From positions 62,001 through 126,000 of the forward strand of contig NZ_FMAH01000005.1 of NCBI RefSeq assembly GCF_900094545.1: a stretch of DNA of 64,000 bases, given 5' to 3'. Below, piece after piece: positions 1-11,275 of this stretch (the stretch's first letter is position 1; each line of letters opens with the position of its first letter). This DNA comes from Martinezella miluonensis. GTDB lineage: Bacteria; Pseudomonadota; Alphaproteobacteria; Rhizobiales; Rhizobiaceae. Below the pieces are notes generated by a model. That model saw nothing but the letters and a program-made list of their open reading frames with translations, did no database searches and had not been told where the DNA came from. The translations under genes were made by a program, and so were the position numbers.

Positions 1-1410
1 ATTGCGGCTTGCCGCGCCCTTCCAGTCGCGCGTCTTGACCTTGCTGCGCGACAGCCGGTCCTTGGCCCCATCAACCGCATGTGCATATTGCGGCAGCCAG
101 CGAGCTTCGGCGACGACCATCTCGTCGACCATCTGCCAGACCTCCTCCGGCGTGGCGATGGCACCGACCAACGGGTCGTGCAGAACGGCAAGCTTCAACA
201 GGTCGATATCGCCACTGATGGCGGCGTGCACCGACATGCGCTGGACATTGATGGACGACATGCAGGTTGCCGCGCATGCCTCGGGCAAGGTGATGCCCGC
301 CACCATGTTGATACCGAAACGATCGACGAAGCCAGGGGATTCGATGATGGCATCATCAGGTAGATTGGTGATGACGCCATTGTTCTTGACGTTGAAATGG
401 CCGCGGTAGACACGGTTGGTTTCAAGCGCCTCAAGGATATGGCTGGCATGCTCGTTGGAGCGCCTGCTAACATCGATCGGCTGCGAGGCGCCGTCGAGGA
501 TCTGCTGGAATTCCGTCTCGAACCAGTTGCGCGTCTCGGTGGAGTAGCGCAGATAACCGCCGGTTTCGCCATGGATCCAGTCGGACATATCGATCCACTT
601 GTTGATCTCGTCCGGCCGCTTGCGATACCAGGGCAGGTATTCGGACAGGTGACCGTTGCTCTCCGTCGAATAGACGCCGAACCGCTTAAGCACGTCGATG
701 CGTAGCTTTTCCTGCTGCGAAAAGACCGGATGCGCCTCGAAGGCGGCGATCAATTCGTCCTTGCCGATCTTGCGGCCGTTGAGGCGCAGATCGACGAACC
801 AGGTCTGGTGGTTGATGCCCGAGCAGATATAGTCGAGCTCACTCTTGTCCTTCGCGCCGAGCACTTCGGCGATCTGTTCGGCACCATGCTGGACGCCATG
901 GCAAAGACCGATCGTGTCGACCTTGCCGTATTCGATCGCCGCCCAGGTGTTCATCGCCATCGGGTTGGCATAGTTCAGGAATTTGGCGCCGCTCTCGGCA
1001 ACGTCGCGGATATCTTTGCAGAAATCGAGAATGACCGGAATGTTGCGCTGACCATAGAGAATGCCACCGGCGCAAATGGTATCGCCGACGCACTGGTCGA
1101 TGCCGTACTTCAGCGGAATGCGGATATCCTCGGCATAGGCCTCGAGGCCACCGACCCGCACGCAGCTGATGATATAGCGCGCGCCTGCGATCGCCGCGCG
1201 GCGATCCGTGGTCGCGGTGACGCGGGTCGGCAGCTTGTTGGCCTCGACGATCCGGTCGAGGATCGCCTTGATCATCGTCAGATTGTGCTCACTGAGATCG
1301 GTCAGCGCGAATTCGACGTCGCGGAATTCCGGCACGCACAGAATGTCGGTAAACAGCTTTTTCGTGAAGCCGACGCTGCCTGCGCCGATAATAGCGATTT
1401 TGAAACTCAT
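1..1410 (-). CDS. melA: GH4 family alpha-galactosidase (3' end outside window)
   Basis: Partial gene: 470 codons are visible from ATG at 1410 and the stop lies before base 1. GH4 enzymes are NAD- and Mn-dependent glycosidases that cleave by a redox/elimination route. Seen: an N-terminal Rossmann motif GAGSVGFTK, the GH4 signature NYANPMAMNTW, LCHGVQHG (the metal-ligand Cys of the family) and GINHQTWF (the ligand His). Visible length is close to the usual 450-490 residues, so little is missing. It is divergent from an AraC regulator 211 bp away, an arrangement typical of melibiose/raffinose utilisation. Alpha-galactosidase is the likeliest specificity; alpha-glucosidase or galacturonidase relatives share the fold. 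Confidence 0.9.
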   Translation of the reverse strand, partial: MSFKIAIIGAGSVGFTKKLFTDILCVPEFRDVEFALTDLSEHNLTMIKAILDRIVEANKLPTRVTATTDRRAAIAGARYIISCVRVGGLEAYAEDIRIPLKYGIDQCVGDTICAGGILYGQRNIPVILDFCKDIRDVAESGAKFLNYANPMAMNTWAAIEYGKVDTIGLCHGVQHGAEQIAEVLGAKDKSELDYICSGINHQTWFVDLRLNGRKIGKDELIAAFEAHPVFSQQEKLRIDVLKRFGVYSTESNGHLSEYLPWYRKRPDEINKWIDMSDWIHGETGGYLRYSTETRNWFETEFQQILDGASQPIDVSRRSNEHASHILEALETNRVYRGHFNVKNNGVITNLPDDAIIESPGFVDRFGINMVAGITLPEACAATCMSSINVQRMSVHAAISGDIDLLKLAVLHDPLVGAIATPEEVWQMVDEMVVAEARWLPQYAHAVDGAKDRLSRSKVKTRDWKGAASRN

Positions 1411-1621
1411 GATCCTCACCTTCAAGTCGGTCGAACAATCAGCGGCGGGGGAGCCGGCAGCATCTCTGCCCTATGATCGTATCGGTTACGAAACGGGCCG
1501 AAATTGCGGTTTTTTCTCCAATCGCCGGTCCTCGTCGGCGGTCAAGCGCTGTTTTCTGACGGGATTATGCCTATAATTACGGAGGCGAACAGAGAACTAT
1601 TATGCTTTCAGGGGTAATTTT
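1411..1621. promoter_or_regulatory. Divergent promoter region between melA and araC
   Basis: A 211-bp gap between two divergent starts. It holds an AT-richer stretch near 1565-1620 that would carry the araC promoter. No operator is clear enough to call. By position it should contain the AraC protein's binding sites for both genes (inference). Confidence 0.4.
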
Positions 1622-2524
1622 GTGCTGCAGGAATTGATCGACAATGGACAGGTCATGCGGACGGTTTCCTTACCGCGCGGACGCCACCGGCTGCATGCCA
1701 TGCCGACGAGCGCCGGCTATGAGATCCGGCGGGACGAATCCTATGATTGGGATGGGCGCCGACGCGGCCAGACGCCGTTTACCGTGCTTCAGCACACGAT
1801 CAGCGGCACCGGCCGGCTGCGCTATGAGGGCCGCAACTATCGTGTGAATACCGGCGAGACGCTGCTCGTTCTCGTGCCGCACAATCATCGCTACTGGTTG
1901 GAGAAGGGCGAGCGCTGGGAGTATTTTTGGATATCGATGAACGGCGAAGAAGCGTTGCGCATCCATCGTCTGATTCTTGCTGCGGCCGGTCCGGTGTTGA
2001 AGCTGCAGCAGGCAACCATCGATCATCTTGCCGATTGCAGCCTGCGGCTCGTCAAGGGCGCTCAGACGCCTGCCTCTGCCTCGGCTGTCGCCTATGAGGC
2101 GGCGATGGCGCTCTATGACGATGTCTTCGGTTCGCATGCCTTTGCCGCCGATCGCTCTGCCATGCAGATCGTCATCGACCATATCGATGCCAATCTCGAC
2201 AAGCCGCTTCCTGTCGATGAGCTTGCCAAGGTGAGCGGCCTCAGCCGCGCCCATTTTTCTCGCGTTTTTGCCGAGAGCGAGGGCGTGCCGCCGGCGGAAT
2301 TCGTGCTGCAGCAGCGCATGCAGCGCGCCGCGAAACTGCTGACGAAGGCTGCCTTCATTCCGGTCAAGGAAGTAGCGATCATGTCGGGCTTCGATGATGC
2401 CAACTATTTCTCCAAGGTATTTCGCCGTATCTACGGCATCAATCCGACGGAATTCCGCACGACCGGCATGTATGCCGCGGTGCGCAATCCGGTCGAGGAG
2501 GGGAAGAACGGCCGAAACCGATAG
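1622..2524 (+). CDS. AraC family transcriptional regulator of the galactosidase locus
   Basis: A 300-residue protein with an N-terminal cupin-like sugar-binding domain (about residues 30-110) and a C-terminal double helix-turn-helix AraC domain (about 180-285). The second helix set carries the family pattern GFDDANYFSKVFRRIYGINPTEFR. The start used is GTG at 1622 with an upstream AGGGG; ATG at 1655 is an alternative. Divergence from the GH4 alpha-galactosidase and closeness to the GH2 beta-galactosidase suggest it senses a galactoside and activates one or both. The ligand is inferred. Confidence 0.85.
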   Translation: MLQELIDNGQVMRTVSLPRGRHRLHAMPTSAGYEIRRDESYDWDGRRRGQTPFTVLQHTISGTGRLRYEGRNYRVNTGETLLVLVPHNHRYWLEKGERWEYFWISMNGEEALRIHRLILAAAGPVLKLQQATIDHLADCSLRLVKGAQTPASASAVAYEAAMALYDDVFGSHAFAADRSAMQIVIDHIDANLDKPLPVDELAKVSGLSRAHFSRVFAESEGVPPAEFVLQQRMQRAAKLLTKAAFIPVKEVAIMSGFDDANYFSKVFRRIYGINPTEFRTTGMYAAVRNPVEEGKNGRNR

Positions 2525-2715
2525 GCGGCGGCAAGGAGGCCACAGTCGCTATCGCTTACCCGGAAAGGAGAAATCCGCCAAACGGTCGCATTGCGCGTCG
2601 GCGACGAGGCAGTATAGATATCGCCCCGCGGTATCATGCCTGCCTTGCCGCGCCTGATTTCCAGTCACCATCTGTTCGCCACCCGATGCGACGGGCTTAA
2701 TCGATAGGATTGAAT

Positions 2716-4959
2716 ATGCGTTCTGTTGTCGCCTTCAACGAATCCTGGACGTTTCAAGAGGGGTTTTCGCCCGCGTCTGCCGGCCGACCGCAGGATGGGC
2801 AGCGTGTCACGCTTCCGCATACCGCTGTCGAACTGCCCTTCAACTATTTCGACGAGAAATCCTATCAGCGCGCCTTCACCTATCAGAAAATAGTGAACTG
2901 GGACGAGACGTTTGCCGGGCGCGAGATATCGCTGATCTTCGATGCGGCCATGGCCGATGCCGTCGTCTATCTGAACGGCGACGAGATCGCGGCACACAAG
3001 GACGGCTACACGCCGTTCGAGGCGCGCTTGACCGGCCGTCTGCGTCACGGCGAGAACCTCGTCACGGTCAAGATCGATGGCAGCGAGAACCCCGAGATCC
3101 CGCCTTTCGGTGGCCGGATCGATTATCTTACCTATGCCGGGATTTACCGCGATGTCTGGCTGAAGCTGACCGATCCCGTATCGATCGCCAACATCAAAGT
3201 CGAGACGGGCGATGTTCTTTCCGATCTCAAATCCGCGACCGTGCGCTGCGATATCTCCAATCCGCAAAATCTTGCTTTTAAGGGAAGGGTGACCGTTACC
3301 CTGCGGTCCGCTGATGGCGTGGCCATCGCTTCGGGGCAGGCTAACACCTCCGGCGAGAGCGTGACGCTCGGCTTCGATCGCCTCTCGGGCCTTTCGCTTT
3401 GGGATCTCGACAATCCCGTCCTCTATTCGGCCGAAGTGGAGCTTGCGAGCGATCAGGGGGCGGATCGGCACGCCGCGACCTTCGGTTTCCGCATCGCGAG
3501 CTTTACCGCCGAAGGTTTTCTGCTGAACGGCAAGGCGCTGAAACTGCGCGGGCTCAACCGCCATCAGGCTTTCCCTTATGTTGGCTATGCGATGGGGCGC
3601 TCGGCCCAGGAGCGCGATGCCGAGATCATGAAGCGCACGCTGAAATGCAACATCGTCCGCACCTCGCATTATCCTCAGTCGAAGTGGTTCCTGGATCATT
3701 GCGACCGTATCGGCCTTCTCGTCTTCGAGGAAATCCCCGGTTGGCAGCACATCGGTGACGAGGAATGGCAGCAGGAATCGATCCGCAACGTGCGCCGCAT
3801 GATCGAACGCGACTGGAACCATCCCTCGATCGTCATCTGGGGCGTGCGCATCAACGAATCCCAGGATTCTCACGATTTCTACGCCGAGACGAACCGGCTG
3901 GCGCGTGAACTCGATCCGACGCGCCAGACCGGCGGCGTTCGCTACATCACCGAGAGCGAGATGCTCGAGGACGTCTACACGATGAATGATTTCATCCTCG
4001 GCAATGAGGAACTGCCTGGCGCCAACCGGCCGCGCACGCCGCTCCGGCCGCAGCAGGAAAACACCGGCCTTTCCAAGGACGTCCCCTATCTGATCACAGA
4101 ATTCGGCGGCCATATGTATCCGACGAAAATTTATGATCAGGAGCAGCGGCAGGCCGAGCATGTGCGCCGGCATCTGGAAGTCCTGAATGCCGCCTATAGC
4201 GATCCGTCGATCTCGGGCGCCATCGGCTGGTGCATGTTCGACTACAATACGCATAGCGATTTCGGCTCGGGTGACCGCATTTGCTACCACGGCGTCACGG
4301 ACATGTTCCGCGAGCCGAAATTTGCCGCCTACGTCTATGCCAGCCAGTGCGAGCCTTCCGAAGAGGCCGTCATGAAGCCGGTGACGATCTGGGCGCGCGG
4401 CGAGCGCAATATCGGCGGCGCCCTGCCGCTTATCGTTCTGACCAATTGCGATGAGGTCGAGCTGCGTTACGGTTCGCTGACCAAGCGTCTCGCTTCGGAC
4501 AGGGAGACTTTTCCGCATCTGCCGCATCCGCCTGTTGTCTTCGATCACCGTTCCTTCACGCCGGACGAGCTTGGCGTATGGGGTATGGAATGGGAGGATG
4601 TGCATTTCACCGGCTACATCGGCGGCAAGCAGGTGGCGGAGCTGCATATGGTCGCAAATCCACTGCCGACCTCGCTTCAGATCGAAGCCGATGCCGATAC
4701 CATGCGCGCAGGCGAACGCGATACGGTGCGCGTCATCGTGCGCGCGCTCGATCAGGCTGGCTCGCGGCTTCCCTTCCTGAATGATGTCGTCACCATCAAG
4801 GTCGATGGCCCGGCCAAGGTTATCGGGCCGGAAACGGTAGCATTCCAGGGTGGAACCACGGGTTTCTGGTTGCAGGCAACGGGAGAGGCTGGCGCCATCA
4901 AGCTCGAGGTCGCCTCGCCGCGTTTTGCCAGCCAAAGTTTGAGCCTCGCTGCAAAATAA
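2716..4959 (+). CDS. GH2 family beta-galactosidase
   Basis: A 747-residue cytoplasmic glycosidase of the LacZ/GH2 clan that hydrolyses terminal beta-galactosides. Order of domains: N-terminal jelly-roll (about 1-165), immunoglobulin-like sandwich (about 170-270), TIM barrel (about 275-560), then C-terminal beta domains. The acid/base Glu is E381 in GVRINESQD and the nucleophile is E462 in LITEFGGH, both at expected GH2 spacing. Shorter than E. coli LacZ, as in many rhizobial forms. ATG 2716 is preferred, with AGGA six bases upstream; TTG 2710 is in frame. No signal peptide. A beta-glucuronidase or other GH2 activity cannot be excluded by sequence alone. Confidence 0.87.
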   Translation: MRSVVAFNESWTFQEGFSPASAGRPQDGQRVTLPHTAVELPFNYFDEKSYQRAFTYQKIVNWDETFAGREISLIFDAAMADAVVYLNGDEIAAHKDGYTPFEARLTGRLRHGENLVTVKIDGSENPEIPPFGGRIDYLTYAGIYRDVWLKLTDPVSIANIKVETGDVLSDLKSATVRCDISNPQNLAFKGRVTVTLRSADGVAIASGQANTSGESVTLGFDRLSGLSLWDLDNPVLYSAEVELASDQGADRHAATFGFRIASFTAEGFLLNGKALKLRGLNRHQAFPYVGYAMGRSAQERDAEIMKRTLKCNIVRTSHYPQSKWFLDHCDRIGLLVFEEIPGWQHIGDEEWQQESIRNVRRMIERDWNHPSIVIWGVRINESQDSHDFYAETNRLARELDPTRQTGGVRYITESEMLEDVYTMNDFILGNEELPGANRPRTPLRPQQENTGLSKDVPYLITEFGGHMYPTKIYDQEQRQAEHVRRHLEVLNAAYSDPSISGAIGWCMFDYNTHSDFGSGDRICYHGVTDMFREPKFAAYVYASQCEPSEEAVMKPVTIWARGERNIGGALPLIVLTNCDEVELRYGSLTKRLASDRETFPHLPHPPVVFDHRSFTPDELGVWGMEWEDVHFTGYIGGKQVAELHMVANPLPTSLQIEADADTMRAGERDTVRVIVRALDQAGSRLPFLNDVVTIKVDGPAKVIGPETVAFQGGTTGFWLQATGEAGAIKLEVASPRFASQSLSLAAK

Positions 4960-5042
4960 AGCGCCGAAACGGGCGATTGCAGATAGTCCTGTGATTGCCC
5001 TGTCCCATCGCGGACTGGGATCGGATACGCCGATGTTCGCAG

Positions 5043-5954
5043 TCAGGCAGCTGAGCCGGCTGTTTCTCCGGTGGTTTGCGGAATCGACTGCAATAGTGTC
5101 TGTCTTGCCGAGGCAAGATGCGTGCGGCAAGCGGCGTCGATCCGTTGCGGATCGCGCGATTGCAGCGCTGCGATGTAGTCGAGATGTTCGGCCACGGCGC
5201 GGGCATTGCGCTCGCGGGCGAAGGCCTTGTTCCATTGAAAGTGATAGTGGAAGACGATGGCGATGACATCATAGAAATCGGCAATGAAGCGATTGCTCGA
5301 GGCGCGGTGGATGAGGAGGTGAAACTTCTCATCAAGGCGCGAAAAATCGCGGTAATGCGCGTCGAAATCCTTGAGCAGTTCACGATGTTCCCGCTCGATC
5401 GCCTTGAGATCATCCCAGGCGCGATGATTGGCAGGCAGACGGCCGAACTCGGCCGCCGAATGGAGTTCGAACATTTCCCGCACGTCGGCGAGTTCGAGCG
5501 CGAATTCGCTGGTGAAGCCCTTCAGGATCCAATGGCTGTTCGGCCGCTTCTCGATCAGCCCGAAGCGGCTGAAGCGAATGAGAAATTCGCGCACGACGGA
5601 GGTGCCGGTGCCGATTTCGCGTGCCAGTTCCAGTTCGTTGATCTGCATGCCGGGCTGGGCTTCGTCGGACATGATGCGCATCATGAAGCTGCGCTCGATG
5701 ATGTCGTGCAGTGAATCGGTTTCCTCCTTCGGGAAGAAATCTGCCTGGTTCGGCAGGCGCAGAACCGTCTTTTGCCGCTTGTTCCAGAGAATGATGCCGG
5801 CGTCGCTGAGACGCATGAGGATTGCCCGCGCCGTGCTGCGGCTGACGCCGAGTTCGGCTGCGATTTCTGGTTCGCTCGGCAGCTCAGTGCCGAGCTTCAG
5901 GCGTGCTGCGTAGCGATTATACGCCTCCTTGAAGAGCGTGTTTTGCCTTGCCAT
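5043..5954 (-). CDS. GntR/FCD transcriptional regulator with two tandem winged helices
   Basis: A 303-residue regulator starting at ATG 5954, preceded by GAGGGGGAA. Residues about 6-70 form one GntR-like winged helix (core LPSEPEIAAELGVSRSTARA). Residues about 83-150 form a second, divergent one (ELELAREIGTGTSVVREFLI) followed by the all-helical FCD ligand domain with the expected metal-type His positions (DEKFHLLIH and CRTHL). Usual FCD proteins are 220-250 residues with one winged helix, so the N-terminal copy is extra. It faces the aldo/keto reductase and ABC sugar importer across 362 bp and is the likely local repressor; this is inference. Confidence 0.85.
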   Translation of the reverse strand: MARQNTLFKEAYNRYAARLKLGTELPSEPEIAAELGVSRSTARAILMRLSDAGIILWNKRQKTVLRLPNQADFFPKEETDSLHDIIERSFMMRIMSDEAQPGMQINELELAREIGTGTSVVREFLIRFSRFGLIEKRPNSHWILKGFTSEFALELADVREMFELHSAAEFGRLPANHRAWDDLKAIEREHRELLKDFDAHYRDFSRLDEKFHLLIHRASSNRFIADFYDVIAIVFHYHFQWNKAFARERNARAVAEHLDYIAALQSRDPQRIDAACRTHLASARQTLLQSIPQTTGETAGSAA

Positions 5955-6316
5955 TTCCCCCTCGCTTGTCGCCGCCGCTCTTTGCCGGCGGCGCTGTCTG
6001 AACCATGATCGAATGGCAGTCAATTGCAGGAGTGTTATGCCGGAACCGTGCGGACCGCTTTCCTCCGGGGCGGTGACGATTTCCTCGTTGACACCAAAAT
6101 GTTTATTGTAGATAAAAAACAAAATCAATTGGCGCCGGACGTCGGAATGTCCGATAAGGTCGATGAGGGAGGAATTGAACATGGTGACGCGTGAAGCCCG
6201 CGACCCGAGCGCAATTCACTCATGCCAGCGATAAGTAAATCCGCAAATTGACGATAGTTGTCCGTCAAGCCATAGGCGGCGAGCATTGAAATGACCGTCA
6301 TCACAAGGGAGAGGTG
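5955..6316. promoter_or_regulatory. Divergent intergenic region, gntR to aldo/keto reductase
   Basis: 362 bp with no gene. An AT-rich patch at 6095-6125 holds the small inverted repeat TTTAT-TGTAG-ATAAA (6102-6116), and a CGGAC/GTCCG pair lies just after it. Either could be the GntR operator. No tRNA or riboswitch-like structure is seen. Confidence 0.4.
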
Positions 6317-7336
6317 ATGAAGACGAGAACAATCGGCAGGACGGGCCTTGAGGTCACCGAGATCAGCTTCGGCGCTGCTGCGCTGGGCGGCCTCTATCGT
6401 GCCTGTCCGCGCGACCAGGCGATGGAGACCCTACAGGCTGCCTGGGATAGCGGCATCCGCTATTTCGATGTTGCGCCCTGGTATGGCTTTGGCCTTGGCG
6501 AGCGCCGCGTCGGTGATTTCCTGCGCGATCAGCCTGAGGACAGCTATGTGTTGTCGACCAAGGTCGGCCGCCTTATGCGCCCGGTACCGACAGACAAGGT
6601 GCCCAATTACGGCTACGTTGACCCGCTGCCTTTCGATGCCGACTATGATTACTCCTATGACGGTATCATGCGCTCGGTCGAGTTCAGCTATGCGCGCCTT
6701 GGGCTCAATCGCATCGATATTCTCTATGTCCACGACATAGGCGGCTATACTCACGGCAAGGCCCTCAACGAGCATCACCTCGGCCAGCTCCTGGGATCCG
6801 GGTTGAAGGCGCTGGAGCAGCTGAAGTCGTCAGGCGCGATCAAGGCCTATGGCCTCGGCGTCAACGAGGTGCCAGTCTGCCTGGACGTGATGCGTGCGGC
6901 CGATATCGACTGCATTCTCATGGCGGGGCGCTATACTCTGCTGGACCGTTCCGCCGTTGCCGAGTTGCTGCCGCTCTGCGAGAAGACGGGAACGTCGCTG
7001 GTGGTGGGCGGCGTCTTCAATTCCGGTATTCTGGCGACAGGCCCGGTGCCTGGCGCACATTTCGACTATCTGCCGGCAACGCCGGATATTTTGGCCAAGG
7101 TAGGGGCGATGGAAGAGATCGCTCGCAAGCATGGCGTGCCGCTCGCCCAGCCGGTGATTCAGTTCCCGCTGCGCAGTTCTTGCGTGGCCTCGGTCCTGCT
7201 CGGCACGGCGAAGCCGGAAAGTCTTATCCGCAATATGCAGCTCGTAGAGCCCCGGCTCCCCGACAGCTTCTATGCGGAATTCGAAGCACTGACCCTCGTC
7301 GCGCCTCCGCTGGGAGACGAGGCGGTCCGGGTCTAG
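6317..7336 (+). CDS. Aldo/keto reductase, D-threo-aldose 1-dehydrogenase (L-fucose dehydrogenase) type
   Basis: 339 residues, an NAD(P)-dependent TIM-barrel oxidoreductase. The family would oxidise an aldose such as L-fucose, D-arabinose or L-galactose to its lactone. The N-terminal IGRTGLEVTEISFGAAALGG and the catalytic-Tyr context FDVAPWYGFGLGERRVG fit this subfamily; Asp (FDVAP), Tyr (PWYG), Lys (STKVGR) and His (YVHDIGG) of the AKR tetrad are all visible. ATG 6317 is preferred, with AAGGGAG five bases upstream. It precedes a ribose-type ABC importer and follows a divergent GntR regulator, so it probably starts degradation of the imported sugar. Confidence 0.85.
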   Translation: MKTRTIGRTGLEVTEISFGAAALGGLYRACPRDQAMETLQAAWDSGIRYFDVAPWYGFGLGERRVGDFLRDQPEDSYVLSTKVGRLMRPVPTDKVPNYGYVDPLPFDADYDYSYDGIMRSVEFSYARLGLNRIDILYVHDIGGYTHGKALNEHHLGQLLGSGLKALEQLKSSGAIKAYGLGVNEVPVCLDVMRAADIDCILMAGRYTLLDRSAVAELLPLCEKTGTSLVVGGVFNSGILATGPVPGAHFDYLPATPDILAKVGAMEEIARKHGVPLAQPVIQFPLRSSCVASVLLGTAKPESLIRNMQLVEPRLPDSFYAEFEALTLVAPPLGDEAVRV

Positions 7337-7338
7337 AG

Positions 7339-7377
7339 CAATTCCCGGAAAACTGCGCAGCGGTTTTCCCGGAATTG
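7339..7377. repeat. Intergenic palindromic repeat, hairpin-forming
   Basis: An inverted repeat of about 20 bases per arm immediately after the reductase stop: CAATTCCCGGAAAACTGCGC pairs with the following arm ending GGTTTTCCCGGAATTG with few mismatches. Its sequence matches the style of the short palindromes dispersed between genes in Rhizobium genomes. A second, weaker copy-like stretch follows to about 7430. It could also act as a terminator or mRNA stabiliser. Confidence 0.65.
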
Positions 7378-7606
7378 CGTGAAACAGCAGATGGAGCGGT
7401 TTTGCGATTCCGTGAGACGCTGAACCGCTTCAACAGAGAGCTATCGGGCCGTCGCAAAAGGCGGCATCGAAGAGGAGGAAAGCCTGTTTTGGCGTCGGTG
7501 GCCTTTCCGCCGCGCGATGCGTGACGCCTCAAGGCGTTGCGGTACCGAGCCGTAAGCGTTCAGCGGCCGGTGTGCAGGAAGCAGAGCGCGTTGAGAGGAG
7601 AAGCAG

Positions 7607-8596
7607 ATGAAAATTACCAAGTCACTTCTGTCCCGCCGCACCTTTGCCGGCCTTGCCGGCGCTGCCATTATCGCAATGGCGATGCCCGTGCAGTCCTTCG
7701 CAGCCGACGTGACCATTCCGATCATCGTCAAGGACACGACATCCTTCTACTGGCAGATCGTTCTCGCCGGCGCCCGCCAGGCGGGCAAGGATCTCGGCGT
7801 CAAGGTGCCGGAACTCGGCGCACAGTCGGAATCCGACATCAACGGCCAAATCAGCATTCTGGAAAACGCTGTAGCCGGCAAGCCGGCTGCCGTGGTCATT
7901 TCGCCGACCGAGTTCAAGGCGCTCGGCAAGCCCGTGGATGAAGCCGCCAAGTCCGTGCCGGTCGTCGGCATCGACTCTGGCGCCGATTCCAAGTCCTTCA
8001 TCTCGTTCCTGACCACCGACAACGTCCAGGGCGGCCGCATCGCCGCTGACGGTCTTGCCGCTGCAATCAAAGGCATGACCGGCAAGGAAGAGGGGGAGGT
8101 CGCGATTATCACCAGCCTTCCCGGTGTCGGTTCTCTCGACCAGCGTCGTCAGGGTTTCCTGGAAGAGGTCAAGAGCAAGTATCCGGGCCTCAAGGTCGTT
8201 GCCGATAAATATGCGGACGGCCAGGCCACCACCGGCCTCAACATCATGACCGACCTGATCACGGCCAATCCGAAGCTCGTCGGCGTCTTCGCCTCCAACC
8301 TGATCATGGCCCAGGGCGTCGGCCAGGCCATCGCCGAAAACAAGCTCGGCGACAAGATCAAGGTCATCGGCTTCGACAATGACGACAAGACCGTCGGCTT
8401 CCTGAAGTCCGGCGTTCTTGCCGGCCTCGTTGTGCAGGACCCCTATCGCATGGGTTATGACGGCATCAAGACGGCGCTCGCCGCTTCCAAGAAGGAAAAG
8501 GTTGCCGCCAATGTCGATACCGGCGCCAACCTCGTCACCAAGGCGAATATGAGCGATCCGAAGATCGACGCCCTGTTGAACCCGAAGGTCAAGTAA
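7607..8596 (+). CDS. Sugar ABC transporter substrate-binding protein (ribose/RbsB type)
   Basis: 329 residues. The signal peptide (about 1-33, cleavage near SFAAD) carries a twin arginine, SRRTFAGLAG, so Tat export is possible. The mature part is a two-lobed type I periplasmic binding protein: an N lobe starting TIPIIVKDTTSFYWQIVLAGARQAG and the hinge segments KVIGFDNDDKTVGFLKSGVLAGLVVQDPYRMGYDG typical of the RbsB family. GAGAGGAGAAG precedes the ATG. First gene of a three-gene importer operon. The bound sugar is unknown; the upstream aldose dehydrogenase suggests a pentose or deoxyhexose. Confidence 0.9.
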   Translation: MKITKSLLSRRTFAGLAGAAIIAMAMPVQSFAADVTIPIIVKDTTSFYWQIVLAGARQAGKDLGVKVPELGAQSESDINGQISILENAVAGKPAAVVISPTEFKALGKPVDEAAKSVPVVGIDSGADSKSFISFLTTDNVQGGRIAADGLAAAIKGMTGKEEGEVAIITSLPGVGSLDQRRQGFLEEVKSKYPGLKVVADKYADGQATTGLNIMTDLITANPKLVGVFASNLIMAQGVGQAIAENKLGDKIKVIGFDNDDKTVGFLKSGVLAGLVVQDPYRMGYDGIKTALAASKKEKVAANVDTGANLVTKANMSDPKIDALLNPKVK

Positions 8597-8690
8597 GGCT
8601 TGAGGCCGCGCCCGCGAGATTGGGCGCGGCCTTTCCGTCTGACCGCCTCCTTGAGGCGGCCGCGCGGCCATGCGAGAGGGAGGAGACCTC

Positions 8691-10241
<1,551 letters not shown>

Positions 10242-10272
10242 ACAACAAACAAGTCGAAAGAGGAGAACAAAA

Positions 10273-11244
10273 ATGGCCGCGAATACGACAGAAGGCCCGA
10301 CCGTTGCGCCGCGGCGAAAGATGAACATCCTCTTCAGCTTGACGCTGATCCTGCTGCTTCTCGCACTCTGGGTTGTTCTCGGCTTCTGGACCGACAAGTT
10401 CTGGACGCCACTCAACATCACCAACCTGATGCGTCAGGGCTCGATGACGGCCATTCTTGCGCTCGGCCAGACCTTTGTCATCATCACGGCGGGCATCGAT
10501 CTTTCCGTCGGCGCGATCGTCGGCTTCTGCACCGTCATCGTCGCCTGGTTACTCCACGCCGGGTTTCCGGTTTGGGCCGCTATCCTGATAACCCTGATGT
10601 TCGGAGTGTTGATTGGCGCATTCCATGGATTCGGCATCGTGCGCATGGGTCTGCCACCCTTCATCATCACGCTGGCGACGCTGACGTCTCTGCGCGGCAT
10701 CGGCCTGCTGATTACCAACGGTGCGACGATCAATATCGTCAATGACGATTTCACCAATTTCGCCGTCTCGGACGTCTTTGGGATCCCGAGCCTGTTCTGG
10801 ATGGTGATCCTGGTGGCGATCCCGGCCGTCATCTTCCTGCATCTGAGCCGCTGGGGCCGCTATCTTTTCGCCGTCGGCTCCAATCGCGAGGCTGCCCGCC
10901 TTTCTGGCGTCAACGTCAATTGGATGATCTATCTCGCCTACATCCTGTCGGGAACCTGTGCCGCCTTCGTCGGCGTTTTGCTCGCATCGCGCATCGCCAT
11001 CGGCAATGCCACCCAGGCCGATGGCTGGGAGCTGCAGGCGATCGCCTCGTCGGTCATCGGCGGAACCAGCCTGTTCGGCGCGGTCGGCTCCGTCTACGGT
11101 CCGCTGATCGGCGCCTTCATCCTGGCGACCATCAACAACGGCGCCAACCTGCTGAACCTGAATTCCTTCTGGCAGCGCATCATCACCGGCGTCCTGATCA
11201 TCGTGATCGTCTATTTCGACCAGCTGCGGCGCCGGCGGCTTTAG
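10273..11244 (+). CDS. Sugar ABC transporter permease (RbsC type)
   Basis: 323 residues with about ten hydrophobic segments. The RbsC-family signature ITAGIDLSVGAIVGF is present at about residues 70-85, and the cytoplasmic coupling region SNREAARLSGVNV at about 203-215. Starts at ATG 10273 after GAGGAG, 31 bp after the ATPase stop, so it is in the same operon. It forms the membrane channel of the importer. Confidence 0.92.
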   Translation: MAANTTEGPTVAPRRKMNILFSLTLILLLLALWVVLGFWTDKFWTPLNITNLMRQGSMTAILALGQTFVIITAGIDLSVGAIVGFCTVIVAWLLHAGFPVWAAILITLMFGVLIGAFHGFGIVRMGLPPFIITLATLTSLRGIGLLITNGATINIVNDDFTNFAVSDVFGIPSLFWMVILVAIPAVIFLHLSRWGRYLFAVGSNREAARLSGVNVNWMIYLAYILSGTCAAFVGVLLASRIAIGNATQADGWELQAIASSVIGGTSLFGAVGSVYGPLIGAFILATINNGANLLNLNSFWQRIITGVLIIVIVYFDQLRRRRL

Positions 11245-11275
11245 TCCGTCCCCCGGTTGGGGCGCCGGTCCGTTC

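Noticed and set aside
730..1476. Plus-strand open frame of 248 codons near the window start
   Set aside because: It is antisense to the GH4 alpha-galactosidase, whose motifs are unambiguous on the minus strand.
2665..5235. An 856-codon open frame on the minus strand
   Set aside because: It lies opposite the GH2 beta-galactosidase, which has intact catalytic motifs. The antisense translation is Arg/Asp/Ala-rich with no recognisable domain, a common effect of high GC.
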